From: Streptomyces hyaluromycini
GTDB taxonomy: Bacteria > Actinomycetota > Actinomycetes > Streptomycetales > Streptomycetaceae
DNA length: 64,000 nt
Assembly (NCBI RefSeq): GCF_002217755.1
Contig: NZ_BCFL01000027.1
Coordinates: 87,209 to 151,208 of the forward strand
Reading direction: 5' to 3'
Shown: positions 34,162 through 43,110 of the stretch, piece after piece
Numbering within the stretch: the first letter of the stretch is position 1
Layout: every line of letters starts with the position of its first letter
The notes under the pieces: model-generated
The model's database searches: none
Seen by the model: the letters and a program-made list of their open reading frames with translations, nothing else
What the model was told of the DNA's origin: nothing
Position numbers and translations under genes: made by a program

Positions 34162-36195
34162 GTGATCGCCGCCATCGACTTCGGGGCCTCGGCGACGAAG
34201 GCTGCCCTCTTCGAGGAGGGCTCCTCCAGGCCGGTACTCATCGACGCAGCACATGAATCCTCCAGCGCGGTGTTCCTCCACCGGGACGGCCGGCTCCTCT
34301 CCGGTGTCGGTGCGCTCGCCAGCGCCCAACGCCGCCCGCACCGCATGCAGGCCGCGTTGAAGAGACGGATCAACCGTCCCGACGAGATCGAGCCCGTCCA
34401 CCAGGAGGTCGAGTTCGACACGGTGGTCCTGCGCCCGCTCGTGCGCTGCGTGGCGGCGGTGATCGGCCATGCCTGGCAGGCCGTGCTCCAGGAGACCGGC
34501 GGCGTGGAGGTGCCGCTGTTGCTGACCCACCCCGTGGGCTGGAACGAGATCCAGCGTGCGGCCCTCCTCGAAGCAGCGGCCCTGGCGGGGGTCCGGCCCG
34601 CCGGTCTGCTGAGCGAGGCGGAGGCCGTCGGGTGGCACATACGGGCTGCCCGGCAGTTAACGGGCACCTTGCTCGTGGCGGACGTAGGGGCATCCACGCT
34701 CGACGTCGCCGTCCTCGACCTCGAACCGTCCGACAGGATCACCGTCCGGTACACCGACGGCGACAACTACCTCGGCGGGGACGACTTCGACCGGGAGGTC
34801 CTCGCGCTCGTGGCGGCGGCGCTGTCCGACGACCCCCGGGACGCGGCGCTCCTGACGGAGTTCACCGAGTTCTGCGACGCGTTGCCGCACCTCGCGGCCC
34901 GCGAGGCGGAACGGGTGAAACGGATGGCGGCCGAGACCGGGGCGGCCGTCTTCGCGCGTGGCGACATCGCGGTCGAAGTGGCCCGCGACGAGTTCTTCGA
35001 CGCCACGGCACACCTGGTCGACCGGATCGTCGGCCGGGTGCGGCGCGCGATCGAGGGCGGCACCACACGGCCGGAGGCGATGGTCGTCTCGGGCGGCGCG
35101 GCACGCCTGTCCAGCATCCACGACGCGCTTGCCGAACTGGCCGACGAGGCAGGCGTCGCCTGTCTCGCCTGGGACGAGTCGGGCTTACCGGGCACCGCCA
35201 CGACGGCGGTGTCGCTCGGTGCGGCAAGCATGCCGCGGCCGTGGGGAGGGAACACCGCCAGGGCGCGGCGGCCGGTGACCCTTGAGCACGCGGTGCTCTC
35301 CGCGGGGGCGGCGCAAGCGGTCGCGGTCCCGGACGGGCTCGTCGTCGGCACGCCGATGCTCGGCCTGCGCGAGCAGTCGGCCAACGCCCCGGTGGAACTG
35401 GTCCGCCGCAGCACACGGCGCCCGCGTGACGACAGGCTGCTTCTCCGGCCGCACGGTGTGGCGGCCCTGGGCTACGACCCCTCCGGCGACAGGCTGGTCA
35501 CGGTCGCGCAGGACCGCAGCGCGTGTGTCTGGGACATCGGCGAGGACCGCCCCCTTCGGTCGTACCGCGCGTATTGGCAGAGCGGCTCAGCCAAGCCGTC
35601 GAGCAGCGTCGTGGCAGTCGCCGCGCGCGGACGGCAGGTCGCGTGGGCCGACTCCGACGCAGTGGTGTCGATCGTCGGCTCCGACCGGACATCCCTGCGG
35701 CTCGGCCACCCTCCGCACCGGCTGGCTTTCACGGCGGTTCCGTACCTGCTGGCCGTGGGAGCCGACCGGATCACCCTGATCGATCCCGGAACGGCCGAGA
35801 CCCTGGACGTGCTCCAGCTCCCCGGGCCGGCTCCGCGCACCGCTGTCGCACTCGCCGGGGAGGCATCGCTCGTGTTCACGGCCTCGGACCGGGACATACA
35901 GTGCTACGACTGCTCGCGCGAACGCTTCACCCCGGTCTGGAAGCGCGATGCCTTCGTCGCGTCGGCCCTCGCCGTGGTCCGGGTGGAATCCCACCCCGTG
36001 CTCATCGCATATGACACGAAGATCCGGCTGTACCGGGCCCTGGACGCGCGCACCGGGGTGCAGAAGGCCCTGAAGGATGCCGAACACGCCGCCGCCCCGG
36101 CCGAGTTGCTGGCCGACGGGACGACCGGGGTGGCCTATGCCCGGCACGAGCGCGGCGAGGTGTCCGTCCTGACGTTCGCCGGGGCGCTGCCGTGA
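34162..36195 (+). CDS. Hsp70-like ATPase fused to a WD40-like beta-propeller
   Basis: A 677-aa protein. Residues 1-360 are an actin/Hsp70-type ATPase: phosphate-1 AAIDFGASATKAAL, phosphate-2 VADVGASTLDVAVL (about residue 173) and adenosine motif MVVSGGAARLSS (about residue 308). The Hsp70 substrate-binding domain is absent. From about residue 420 it has propeller-like blades (GVAALGYDPSGDRLVTVAQD followed by RSACVWDIGED). Two TTA codons (34657-34659, residue 166; 35185-35187, residue 342) predict bldA control. The stop overlaps the dynamin-like gene as GTGA. Inferred role: a nucleotide-dependent switch or scaffold for the GTPases, with the GrpE-like protein as exchange factor. Confidence 0.85.
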   Translation: MIAAIDFGASATKAALFEEGSSRPVLIDAAHESSSAVFLHRDGRLLSGVGALASAQRRPHRMQAALKRRINRPDEIEPVHQEVEFDTVVLRPLVRCVAAVIGHAWQAVLQETGGVEVPLLLTHPVGWNEIQRAALLEAAALAGVRPAGLLSEAEAVGWHIRAARQLTGTLLVADVGASTLDVAVLDLEPSDRITVRYTDGDNYLGGDDFDREVLALVAAALSDDPRDAALLTEFTEFCDALPHLAAREAERVKRMAAETGAAVFARGDIAVEVARDEFFDATAHLVDRIVGRVRRAIEGGTTRPEAMVVSGGAARLSSIHDALAELADEAGVACLAWDESGLPGTATTAVSLGAASMPRPWGGNTARARRPVTLEHAVLSAGAAQAVAVPDGLVVGTPMLGLREQSANAPVELVRRSTRRPRDDRLLLRPHGVAALGYDPSGDRLVTVAQDRSACVWDIGEDRPLRSYRAYWQSGSAKPSSSVVAVAARGRQVAWADSDAVVSIVGSDRTSLRLGHPPHRLAFTAVPYLLAVGADRITLIDPGTAETLDVLQLPGPAPRTAVALAGEASLVFTASDRDIQCYDCSRERFTPVWKRDAFVASALAVVRVESHPVLIAYDTKIRLYRALDARTGVQKALKDAEHAAAPAELLADGTTGVAYARHERGEVSVLTFAGALP

Positions 36196-37541
36196 TCGCC
36201 GGGCCGGGCCCGGCCTCCGAGGCGCTGGCCGTTCTGGCCGAGGAGCTGGCGGTGCGGGAGGACCTGCGCGGCGAGGGATTCCTGGCCGACGTCGCCGCAC
36301 AGTGCCGGCAGCCGTTACGGGTGATGGTCGCGGGCTATGTCTCCTCGGGCAAGTCGACACTCGTCAACGCCCTGCTCGGGCGGGAGCTGGCCGGCGTGAA
36401 CCGCCGCGAGACCACGGCCGAGGTGACCTGGTACCGCCACCCGGATCTCGCGGGGCAGCCGCCGCTCGGGGGCGGGCACCGCGCGGTCGAGACCGGCTTC
36501 CCGCTCGCCGACCGGCTCGTCCTGATCGACAGCCCCGGTCTCAACACGGATTCGGGATCACAGCAGGCCACGCTGAACCTGCTGTCCGCGTCTCACGAGG
36601 AGGCCGGCACCGCTGCCGCGCTGGTCTACCTGGTCGTCGGTGAGCCGGCTGCCGGGGATGTCGAACGGCTGGCGGACTTCATCGCCCTGGGCTCGGGCGA
36701 TCTGGGCAACGTGGTCCTGGTCGGCGGCAAGGCGGAGACCGTCTCGGAGACCTCGATCAAGGACTCGGTCGAGCGGCGGGAGACCGTCGAGGAATCCGCC
36801 GCGAAGACCGAGCGGCGGCTGCTGATCCGGAAGGCGTGCGTGCGCAGCGTCGCGGTGAGCCAGCAGCTCGCGATGGTGGCCCGGTGCGGGCGGGTGCGGC
36901 AGGAGCACGTGGACCTCGTCCGCGTGATCGTCGGTGATCCCGAGCTGCGCCGGTTCGCGGAGAACGGATGGGCTCAGCTGGGCCTGGTGTGGAGCGCGCG
37001 CGGCCGGGCCGCCGAGGCTCTGGCTCCCCTGCGTGCCCTGATACCGAGTCTCGGATGGCTGGTGTCGGAGCTTCCGGCCGCCGGTGAGCTCGACGTGGCG
37101 TCGCTGTCGGCCTGCTGCGAACGGGTTTCCCGGCTGTCGCGCCTGGAGCAGGTTCTTGCCGAACTGGCCGACGACGCCGACCTGCTGACCGTGACGGCCG
37201 CGACCGAGCGGCTGCGGCGATGGGTGGACCAGCGCGGGCGGTTGCGTGCGGCCAAGGTTCGTGAACAGCTCGACCGCATGTGGAGTGGGGAGGAGTTCGA
37301 GGCGTTCCCCCGACGCCGGGCCGCGCTTCTGCTCAGCACCTCGCTGCTGGCCGACATCCCGGTCGCCGACCGGGACTGGGCGATCGCCCTGCTGCGCGGC
37401 AAGCCCTATGAAATCCCCGAGCCCTTGACGGCGGTGATTCAGCGCTGGCGGCGCCGGACCGGTTCCGGAACCCGGGGAGTGCTGGCAGCCGACGTGGCCC
37501 AGACAGTCGTCACCGCTGCGGTGCGGCAGCTGACCGGATGA
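36192..37541 (+). CDS. Dynamin-like GTPase A
   Basis: A 449-aa protein. G1 is AGYVSSGKSTLVNALLG (about residues 47-63), the switch threonine lies in ETTAEVTWY, and G3 is LIDSPGLNTD (about residue 111). The usual G4 (T/N)KxD is not obvious; NVVLVGGKAET is in its place. The rest is helical with no clear membrane segment. It resembles bacterial dynamin-like proteins such as mycobacterial IniC. One TTA codon at 36315-36317 (residue 42), just before the P-loop. It is coupled at both ends (GTGA upstream, ATGA downstream), so it is made with the Hsp70-like and GrpE-like proteins. A membrane-remodelling role is inferred. Confidence 0.85.
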   Translation: MIAGPGPASEALAVLAEELAVREDLRGEGFLADVAAQCRQPLRVMVAGYVSSGKSTLVNALLGRELAGVNRRETTAEVTWYRHPDLAGQPPLGGGHRAVETGFPLADRLVLIDSPGLNTDSGSQQATLNLLSASHEEAGTAAALVYLVVGEPAAGDVERLADFIALGSGDLGNVVLVGGKAETVSETSIKDSVERRETVEESAAKTERRLLIRKACVRSVAVSQQLAMVARCGRVRQEHVDLVRVIVGDPELRRFAENGWAQLGLVWSARGRAAEALAPLRALIPSLGWLVSELPAAGELDVASLSACCERVSRLSRLEQVLAELADDADLLTVTAATERLRRWVDQRGRLRAAKVREQLDRMWSGEEFEAFPRRRAALLLSTSLLADIPVADRDWAIALLRGKPYEIPEPLTAVIQRWRRRTGSGTRGVLAADVAQTVVTAAVRQLTG

Positions 37542-38167
37542 TGAGGAACGACACCATGTTCGACATCGTGTTGTGCGTCGGCGGCGCCCTGGTGGGCTTC
37601 TGGGCCGGATACCTGGCCCGGGGACCTCGGGCGCCGGTTCGGGACGGCCTCGCCCCGGCAGCCGGTGAACCGCCCACGGCGGAGAGCGCCGTGACACCCG
37701 AACCCCCGGTGTCTCCGCCCCCGCCTCCGCCTCCGCCTCCGCCTCCGGACAGCAGGGTGTCACCGGAGCCGCGACGTCCGGAGAGCGCCGAGCGGCTGGA
37801 AGGCGCCGAGCGGTCGGAGAGCGCCGACCGGCCGGCCGGGTCGGACGCCCCGGCTGGTCGGTCGGCTCCCGGAGATGCCCTGCGCACCGCCGCCGAAGTA
37901 CTGGACGTGGCCGATCTCGTCACCAACCCGGAGCTGAGCCGTCGACTGGCCGAGGCCGTCGTGCTGCTCCCCGGTGTGGTCGCGATACGTCCCCTGCCCG
38001 GCGACGCGTTCGAGCCGCTCAAGCACGAGTGGGTGGGGAGCCGGGCCACGGACGACAGCAGCCGCTGGGACACCGTGGCCGAGGTCCGCTCTCCCGGTGC
38101 GTCCGCGTCGGGACGGCTGCTGCGTGCCGCGTACGTCGTCGTCTTCGAACCCCCGGAGGAGTCATGA
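37538..38167 (+). CDS. Membrane-anchored GrpE-like nucleotide exchange factor
   Basis: A 209-aa protein. Residues 7-26 form a membrane anchor (MFDIVLCVGGALVGFWAGYL), residues 40-120 a Pro/Glu/Arg-rich disordered region with an uninterrupted proline run (residues about 60-70, coded by CCTCCG repeats at 37718-37748), and residues 125-205 a domain like the GrpE C-terminal beta head (VVAIRPLPGDAFEPLKHEWV, then TVAEVRSPG and GRLLRAAYVVVFEPPE). GrpE drives ADP release from DnaK, so an exchange role on the Hsp70-like ATPase of this operon is the natural inference. The long GrpE coiled coil is missing. ATGA overlaps on both sides. Confidence 0.72.
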   Translation: MMRNDTMFDIVLCVGGALVGFWAGYLARGPRAPVRDGLAPAAGEPPTAESAVTPEPPVSPPPPPPPPPPPDSRVSPEPRRPESAERLEGAERSESADRPAGSDAPAGRSAPGDALRTAAEVLDVADLVTNPELSRRLAEAVVLLPGVVAIRPLPGDAFEPLKHEWVGSRATDDSSRWDTVAEVRSPGASASGRLLRAAYVVVFEPPEES

Positions 38168-40071
38168 GCACGACCGCGACCGGCCCCGACCCGATCGACG
38201 AGAAGATCACCTATCTGGTGGGGCGCGTCCGTTCGCTCGCCGACGGCCTCACCGCGCCGCCCACCCTGGACGCCCTCGACAGGCTGGTCCGCCGCCGGGA
38301 GACTCCGGCGGTCCGGGCCGTCGTGGTCGGCGAGGTGTCCCGGGGGAAGTCCACCCTCATCAACGCCCTGATCGGGCGGCGCCTGCTGCCCGATGCGGCG
38401 GCCGCGCTCACCGCGACCTGGACGGTCCTCAGCCACGGCAGCCGCCTGATCGCCAGGGCCCACGTCGCCACCGACTCCGGGCTCGAACAGATCATGCTGG
38501 AAGGCCCGGACATCGACGCCTACATGACGGTGGTCGGCGAGCGCCTCGTACGTCGGCGCCACGGTGCGCAGGCGCGGGTCGCGTCCGTCGAGATCAGGAT
38601 CGACGCACCGGCGTTGGCCGGTGGCCTCGAACTCATCGACACTCCCGGCGTCGGCGGGCTGTCGGCGTCGCACCGCTACGCGACCCTGGCCGCGCTCGGC
38701 GAGGCCGATGTCCTGATGTTCGTGATCAAGCCCGGCGAGCCGATCAGCGCCACCGAGCGCACCTTCCTCGCCGAGGCCGTCGCACACCTCGACACCTGCG
38801 TCGTCGTGCAGTCCCAACGGGACCTGGCGGCGGACCCGGACAAGCACCTGGCCGACGACGTGGAAAGGCTCCGCTCCGCGGACGCCTGGGAGAAACTGCT
38901 GCAGGACCCGGACCAGGCCCGGGAACTGGCTGCCTACTTCAGCAGGACGAAAGCCGTCTCCGTCTCCGCGTTGAACGCCCTGCGGGCCGCTGCCGACCCC
39001 GCGGACCCGGCCGGCGCGCGACTCCACCAGAACTCCGGTGTCCCGGAACTGCTGGAGATCCTGGACGACGTGGTCGCCCGCGGCCGCACCGTGCACCGCA
39101 GGAACCTGCTCCGTCTGGTCGAGTCCGTGGCCCGGGAGTCCCGCAACCACCTGCGTGACCGGGTCGAGATGCTCGCCGGGAGCGACGCCGGGCAGCGGCT
39201 GCTCGACGAGCGGGCGGAGCGCGTCGCGAAATGGACGACGAACGACGGAGCGCACTGGCGGACCGTGCTGGACGGAATCCACCGCGAAATCGTCGAGGAC
39301 GTCACACGACACGCGAGGAAGCGGGCCGAGGAGATCGGCGACGACTACCGGCGCCGACTGCGGGACATGAAGACCGCGGAGATCGTCGAGGAGACCAAGG
39401 GGATGCTCACGCTGCCCGACTCCGTGCTCGCCGAACTGAGCCGCATCTCCGCGGACGGGATGACCAACGGCATCGCTCGCATACGCCAGTTGTTCGTCGA
39501 CGACGAACTCGACGGCCCGCTGAGTCATCTGACCGAGACCCAGGCGGTGTTCAGCCGGCTGCCGGCCGACTTCGCGGCGCTCACCGGGCCGACCGATCCC
39601 AACGACCTCCGCGGGGTCCTGGCCGGCGGGGTCGTCGCGGTCAGTGTCACCGCGCTCGGCGCCGCGGCACTGGCGAACGCGGCGGCCGTCGCCCTGGTCG
39701 CACCCATCGTGGTGCCGTTCCTCATCGGCGCCGGGGCGTTCCACCTGTTCAACCGGAAGTCCCGGCAGCAGAAACGCACCCTGCAGGGCGCACTCGACAC
39801 GCTCGGGATCGTCTGCGACGAGATCCGGAACACCGCGGCCCCCGCTGTGCTGAAGAGCGCCGGGGAAACGAAGGCGACCCTGGTCAAGCTGATCGACGGG
39901 GGGCTCACCGAGCTGGCGGCGCAGATCCGGCGGGACCAGGAGGACCTGCTCCGGACCGAAGGGCTGACGCCTCAGGAACGGCGGGAGCGGCTGGCCGAGG
40001 CGGAAGGGGAACTGCGCGACGCGGAGGAGGTCATGCAGGCGGCGGCCGTCCTGCGTGGCCGGCTCGGCTGA
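38164..40071 (+). CDS. Dynamin-like GTPase B with membrane hairpin
   Basis: A 635-aa bacterial dynamin-like protein. G1 VVGEVSRGKSTLINALIG (about residues 54-71), switch TATWT, G3 LIDTPGVGGLSAS (about residue 158), and a G4-position VVVQSQRD that retains the Asp. A paired hydrophobic hairpin at about residues 484-530 (VVAVSVTALGAAALANAAAV, then VAPIVVPFLIGAGAFHLF) is the membrane paddle seen in IniA-type dynamins. A C-terminal coiled-coil helix follows. The start overlaps the GrpE-like stop as ATGA. Together with GTPase A it resembles the paired IniA/IniC arrangement of mycobacteria. No TTA codon. Confidence 0.88.
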   Translation: MSTTATGPDPIDEKITYLVGRVRSLADGLTAPPTLDALDRLVRRRETPAVRAVVVGEVSRGKSTLINALIGRRLLPDAAAALTATWTVLSHGSRLIARAHVATDSGLEQIMLEGPDIDAYMTVVGERLVRRRHGAQARVASVEIRIDAPALAGGLELIDTPGVGGLSASHRYATLAALGEADVLMFVIKPGEPISATERTFLAEAVAHLDTCVVVQSQRDLAADPDKHLADDVERLRSADAWEKLLQDPDQARELAAYFSRTKAVSVSALNALRAAADPADPAGARLHQNSGVPELLEILDDVVARGRTVHRRNLLRLVESVARESRNHLRDRVEMLAGSDAGQRLLDERAERVAKWTTNDGAHWRTVLDGIHREIVEDVTRHARKRAEEIGDDYRRRLRDMKTAEIVEETKGMLTLPDSVLAELSRISADGMTNGIARIRQLFVDDELDGPLSHLTETQAVFSRLPADFAALTGPTDPNDLRGVLAGGVVAVSVTALGAAALANAAAVALVAPIVVPFLIGAGAFHLFNRKSRQQKRTLQGALDTLGIVCDEIRNTAAPAVLKSAGETKATLVKLIDGGLTELAAQIRRDQEDLLRTEGLTPQERRERLAEAEGELRDAEEVMQAAAVLRGRLG

Positions 40072-40150
40072 TCCGCGCCGGCGGACCGGGCCTGGCCGGC
40101 CTGTCGGCCGTCCGGTTCGTACCCTCTGACGATCTTTTCAGGAGCGTGCC

Positions 40151-41221
40151 ATGACGAAAGTGCGCCGCGTCGGGGTGATCGTGCCCCTGGGCGAGGAGTT
40201 CGAGTACGTCCGCGACGTGCTGAAGCCTTCCCGGGCCGAGGTCGTGGACGGCGAGCAGTACCACGGCTTCGACCTGCCGGCGAGCTCCGTCACCGGGGTC
40301 ATCCGCGTGCTGTCGGACATGGGCCAGGCTCAGGCCGCCCTGACCGCGGACCGGATGATCAACCGGCTGGGCGTGTCGCTGGTCGTGGTGATCGGGACCG
40401 GCGCCGGCCTGGACGGTGACGTCCGGCTGGGCGACGTGGCGGTGGCCGATCAGATCCAGGAACACCTGCGCAAGGCCAAGGTCGTCCCGGGCGGCGACGG
40501 ATCCGGCGTCACCTTCGAGCGGGCCGCCGAGTCCTGGCGCGCCAACGCCCGACTCCTCGACCATGTGCGCAACTTCGGCTGGCTGAGCTCCGGCGAGGCC
40601 GCGCTCGCCCGCTGGCGGCAGAGCGCGGCAGGCCGCTGGCCGGGCGGCGGCGCGGGGCCGACGCCGCCGCGCGTACACGTCGGACCGGTGGCCACCGGCG
40701 ATGTGGTGGTGGCCGCGGGTACGTTCGCGAGATGGATCCGCGAGGCGAACCGCAAGTTCGTCGCGCTCGACATGGAGGCCGGGGGAGCGGCACTCGCGGC
40801 GTACCGCAACGAGTCGGCGGACCTTCTCGTCATCCGGGGGATCTCGGATCATGCCGACGAGCACAAGAAGGCGCGGGACGCGGGACATGGCGCGGTCCGC
40901 GAGCGGAACGCGTGGCGCCGCTATGCGGTGCGCAACGCGGTGGAATACCTCGTGATCCTGCTGTCGAGCACCGGTTTTCCCTGGCGGGACGGAAAGGCCG
41001 CCGGAACCGGGGTGCCCTCTCGCGTCTCCGCCGCGTTGAAGATCGCGCAGTCGGCGTCGCTGGCCGAGGCCGCCGTGAGCCTGGTCAGCGACCACCTCGC
41101 CCACCCCGACACCGGGTACGAAGCCGACCGGTCCACCGTCGACCAGTACGACGTCGACCAGTACGAGGTGGACCAGCCCGACGACGACCAGCACCCGCAC
41201 GACGGCGCCGGTGACTTCTGA
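40151..41221 (+). CDS. Nucleoside phosphorylase/nucleosidase-fold protein
   Basis: A 356-aa protein. Residues 1-240 follow the PNP/MTA-SAH-nucleosidase fold: RRVGVIVPLGEEFEYVRDVL, VVVIGTGAGLDGDVRLGDVA (phosphate/ribose loop), FVALDMEAGGAALAA (the conserved MEAxA with the ribose-binding Glu) and VIRGISDHAD (catalytic Asp). The C-terminal 100 residues are an extension ending in acidic YDVDQYEVDQPDDDQ repeats. AGGAG precedes the ATG. It lies 79 bases after GTPase B on the same strand. PNP-fold proteins occur as nucleotide-cleaving effectors or sensors in conflict systems, but a metabolic role is possible. Confidence 0.82.
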   Translation: MTKVRRVGVIVPLGEEFEYVRDVLKPSRAEVVDGEQYHGFDLPASSVTGVIRVLSDMGQAQAALTADRMINRLGVSLVVVIGTGAGLDGDVRLGDVAVADQIQEHLRKAKVVPGGDGSGVTFERAAESWRANARLLDHVRNFGWLSSGEAALARWRQSAAGRWPGGGAGPTPPRVHVGPVATGDVVVAAGTFARWIREANRKFVALDMEAGGAALAAYRNESADLLVIRGISDHADEHKKARDAGHGAVRERNAWRRYAVRNAVEYLVILLSSTGFPWRDGKAAGTGVPSRVSAALKIAQSASLAEAAVSLVSDHLAHPDTGYEADRSTVDQYDVDQYEVDQPDDDQHPHDGAGDF

Positions 41222-41272
41222 GCCCGGGAGGCGACCCGGCGGAGAGTCTCGGTTCCGGCGTTCCCGGGACTC

Positions 41273-43090
41273 CTACTCCACCGTCACCGACTTCGCCAGG
41301 TTCCGGGGCTTGTCGATGTCGCGGCCCAGGGCCTTCGCCGTGTGGTAGGCGAGGAGCTGGAGGGGGATGCCCATCAGGATGGGGTCCAGTTCGTCCTCGT
41401 TCTTCGGGACGACGATCGTGCGGTCCGCCTTCTCCTGGGGCTGGTGGGCCACCGCCAGGATCTTGCCGCTGCGGGCCTTGATCTCCTCCAGGGCCGCACG
41501 GTTCTTCTCCAGGAGGTCGTCGTCGGGGACGATCGCCACCGTGGGAAGGGCCGGCTCGATCAACGCCAGCGGGCCGTGCTTCAGTTCGGACGCCGGGTAG
41601 GCCTCCGCGTGGATGTAGGAGACCTCCTTGAGCTTCAGGGAGGCCTCACGGGCCACCGGGTAGCCCCGCACGCGGCCGATGAAGAGCATCGAGCGGGCCT
41701 CGGCGTACTCCGCGGCCATCTTCTCGATCTCCGCCTCCTGCGCGAGGATCTCCGAGATCTGGGCCGGCAGCTTGCGCAGACCGTCGATGATCCGCTTGCC
41801 GTCGCGGACCGAGAGGTCGCGGATGCGGCCCAGGTGCAGGGCGAGGAGGGCGAAGGCGACCGTCGTGTTCGTGAAGCACTTCGTCGAGACCACGCAGACC
41901 TCCGGACCCGCGTGCACGTACGTGCCGCCGTCCGCCTCCCGCGCGATCGCCGAGCCCACCACGTTCACCACGCCCAGCACCCGCGCGCCCTTGCGCTTCA
42001 GCTCCTGGACGGCGGCGAGGACGTCGTACGTCTCACCGGACTGGGAGACCGCGATGTACAGGGTGTCGGGGTCGACGACCGGGTTGCGGTAGCGGAACTC
42101 GGAGGCCGGCTCGGCGTCCGCGGGGATGCGGGCCAGCTCCTCGATCATCTGGGCGCCGATCATGCCGGCGTGGTACGAGGTGCCGCAGCCGAGGATCTTC
42201 ACCCGGCGCACGGCACGCGCGTCGCGGGCGTCCAGGTTGAGGCCGCCCAGGTGCACGGTGGAGAAGCGGTCGTCGATCCGGCCGCGCAGCACGCGGTCGA
42301 CCGCGTCGGGCTGCTCGAAGATCTCCTTGTGCATGTACGTGTCGTGGCCGCCCATGTCGTACGACTCGGCCTCCCACTCCACGGTGGTCGGCTCGGCCGT
42401 CGTGCGGGTGCCCTCGGTGGTGTAGGTGCGGAAGTCGTCGGCCTTGAGGGTGGCCATCTCGCCGTCGTCGAGGGTCACTATCTGGCGGGTGTGGGTGACC
42501 AGGGCCGCGATGTCCGAGGCGACGAACATCTCCTTGTCGCCGATGCCGAGGACCACCGGGGAGCCGTTGCGGGCCACCACGATCCGCTCGGGGAAGTCGG
42601 CGTGCATCACCGCGATGCCGTAGGTGCCCTCGATCAGGCGCAGCGCCTGACGGACCTTCTCCTCCAGGGTCTCCGCCTGGGAGCGGGCGATCAGGTGGGT
42701 GAGGACCTCGGTGTCGGTCTCCGAGAGGAAGACGACGCCGTCCGCCTCCAGCTTGCGGCGCAGTTCGGAGGCGTTGTCGATGATGCCGTTGTGCACGACG
42801 GCGACCTTCTGGTCGGCCGACATGTGCGGGTGGGCGTTCACGTCGGAGGGGGCGCCGTGGGTGGCCCAGCGGGTGTGGGCGATGCCGGTGGTGCCCTTGA
42901 AGCGCGCCGGGACCTTGGCCTCCAGGTCGCGGACCCGGCCCTTGGCCTTCACCATCTTCAGGCCGGCCGTCTTCGGGGCCGAGACGACGATGCCCGCCGA
43001 GTCGTAACCGCGGTATTCCAGCCGCTGCAGACCTTCGAGGAGAAGGGGGGCGACGTCGCGCCTACCGATGTATCCGACAATTCCGCACAT
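41273..43090 (-). CDS. glmS: Glutamine-fructose-6-phosphate aminotransferase
   Basis: A 605-aa enzyme making glucosamine-6-phosphate from fructose-6-phosphate and glutamine, the entry to UDP-GlcNAc and cell wall. MCGIVGYIGRR supplies Cys2, the glutaminase nucleophile. Residues 1-235 are the class II amidotransferase (TRWATHGAP). Two SIS isomerase domains follow (ILGCGTSYHAGMIG, then SLKLKEVSYIHAEAYPASEL), and the C-terminus AKSVTVE is canonical. The position matches the second Streptomyces glmS (glmS2) near adpA. It sits beside chitin/hexosaminidase genes. Confidence 0.96.
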   Translation of the reverse strand: MCGIVGYIGRRDVAPLLLEGLQRLEYRGYDSAGIVVSAPKTAGLKMVKAKGRVRDLEAKVPARFKGTTGIAHTRWATHGAPSDVNAHPHMSADQKVAVVHNGIIDNASELRRKLEADGVVFLSETDTEVLTHLIARSQAETLEEKVRQALRLIEGTYGIAVMHADFPERIVVARNGSPVVLGIGDKEMFVASDIAALVTHTRQIVTLDDGEMATLKADDFRTYTTEGTRTTAEPTTVEWEAESYDMGGHDTYMHKEIFEQPDAVDRVLRGRIDDRFSTVHLGGLNLDARDARAVRRVKILGCGTSYHAGMIGAQMIEELARIPADAEPASEFRYRNPVVDPDTLYIAVSQSGETYDVLAAVQELKRKGARVLGVVNVVGSAIAREADGGTYVHAGPEVCVVSTKCFTNTTVAFALLALHLGRIRDLSVRDGKRIIDGLRKLPAQISEILAQEAEIEKMAAEYAEARSMLFIGRVRGYPVAREASLKLKEVSYIHAEAYPASELKHGPLALIEPALPTVAIVPDDDLLEKNRAALEEIKARSGKILAVAHQPQEKADRTIVVPKNEDELDPILMGIPLQLLAYHTAKALGRDIDKPRNLAKSVTVE

Positions 43091-43110
43091 ATATAGGTGT
43101 TCCGTATCCC

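Noticed and set aside
37510..39744. 744-codon minus-strand frame across the dynamin genes
   Set aside because: It is antisense to clear GTPase motifs and has low-complexity sequence; a shadow.
41342..43096. 584-codon frame antisense to glmS
   Set aside because: It has no motif and the opposite strand is an unmistakable full-length GlmS.
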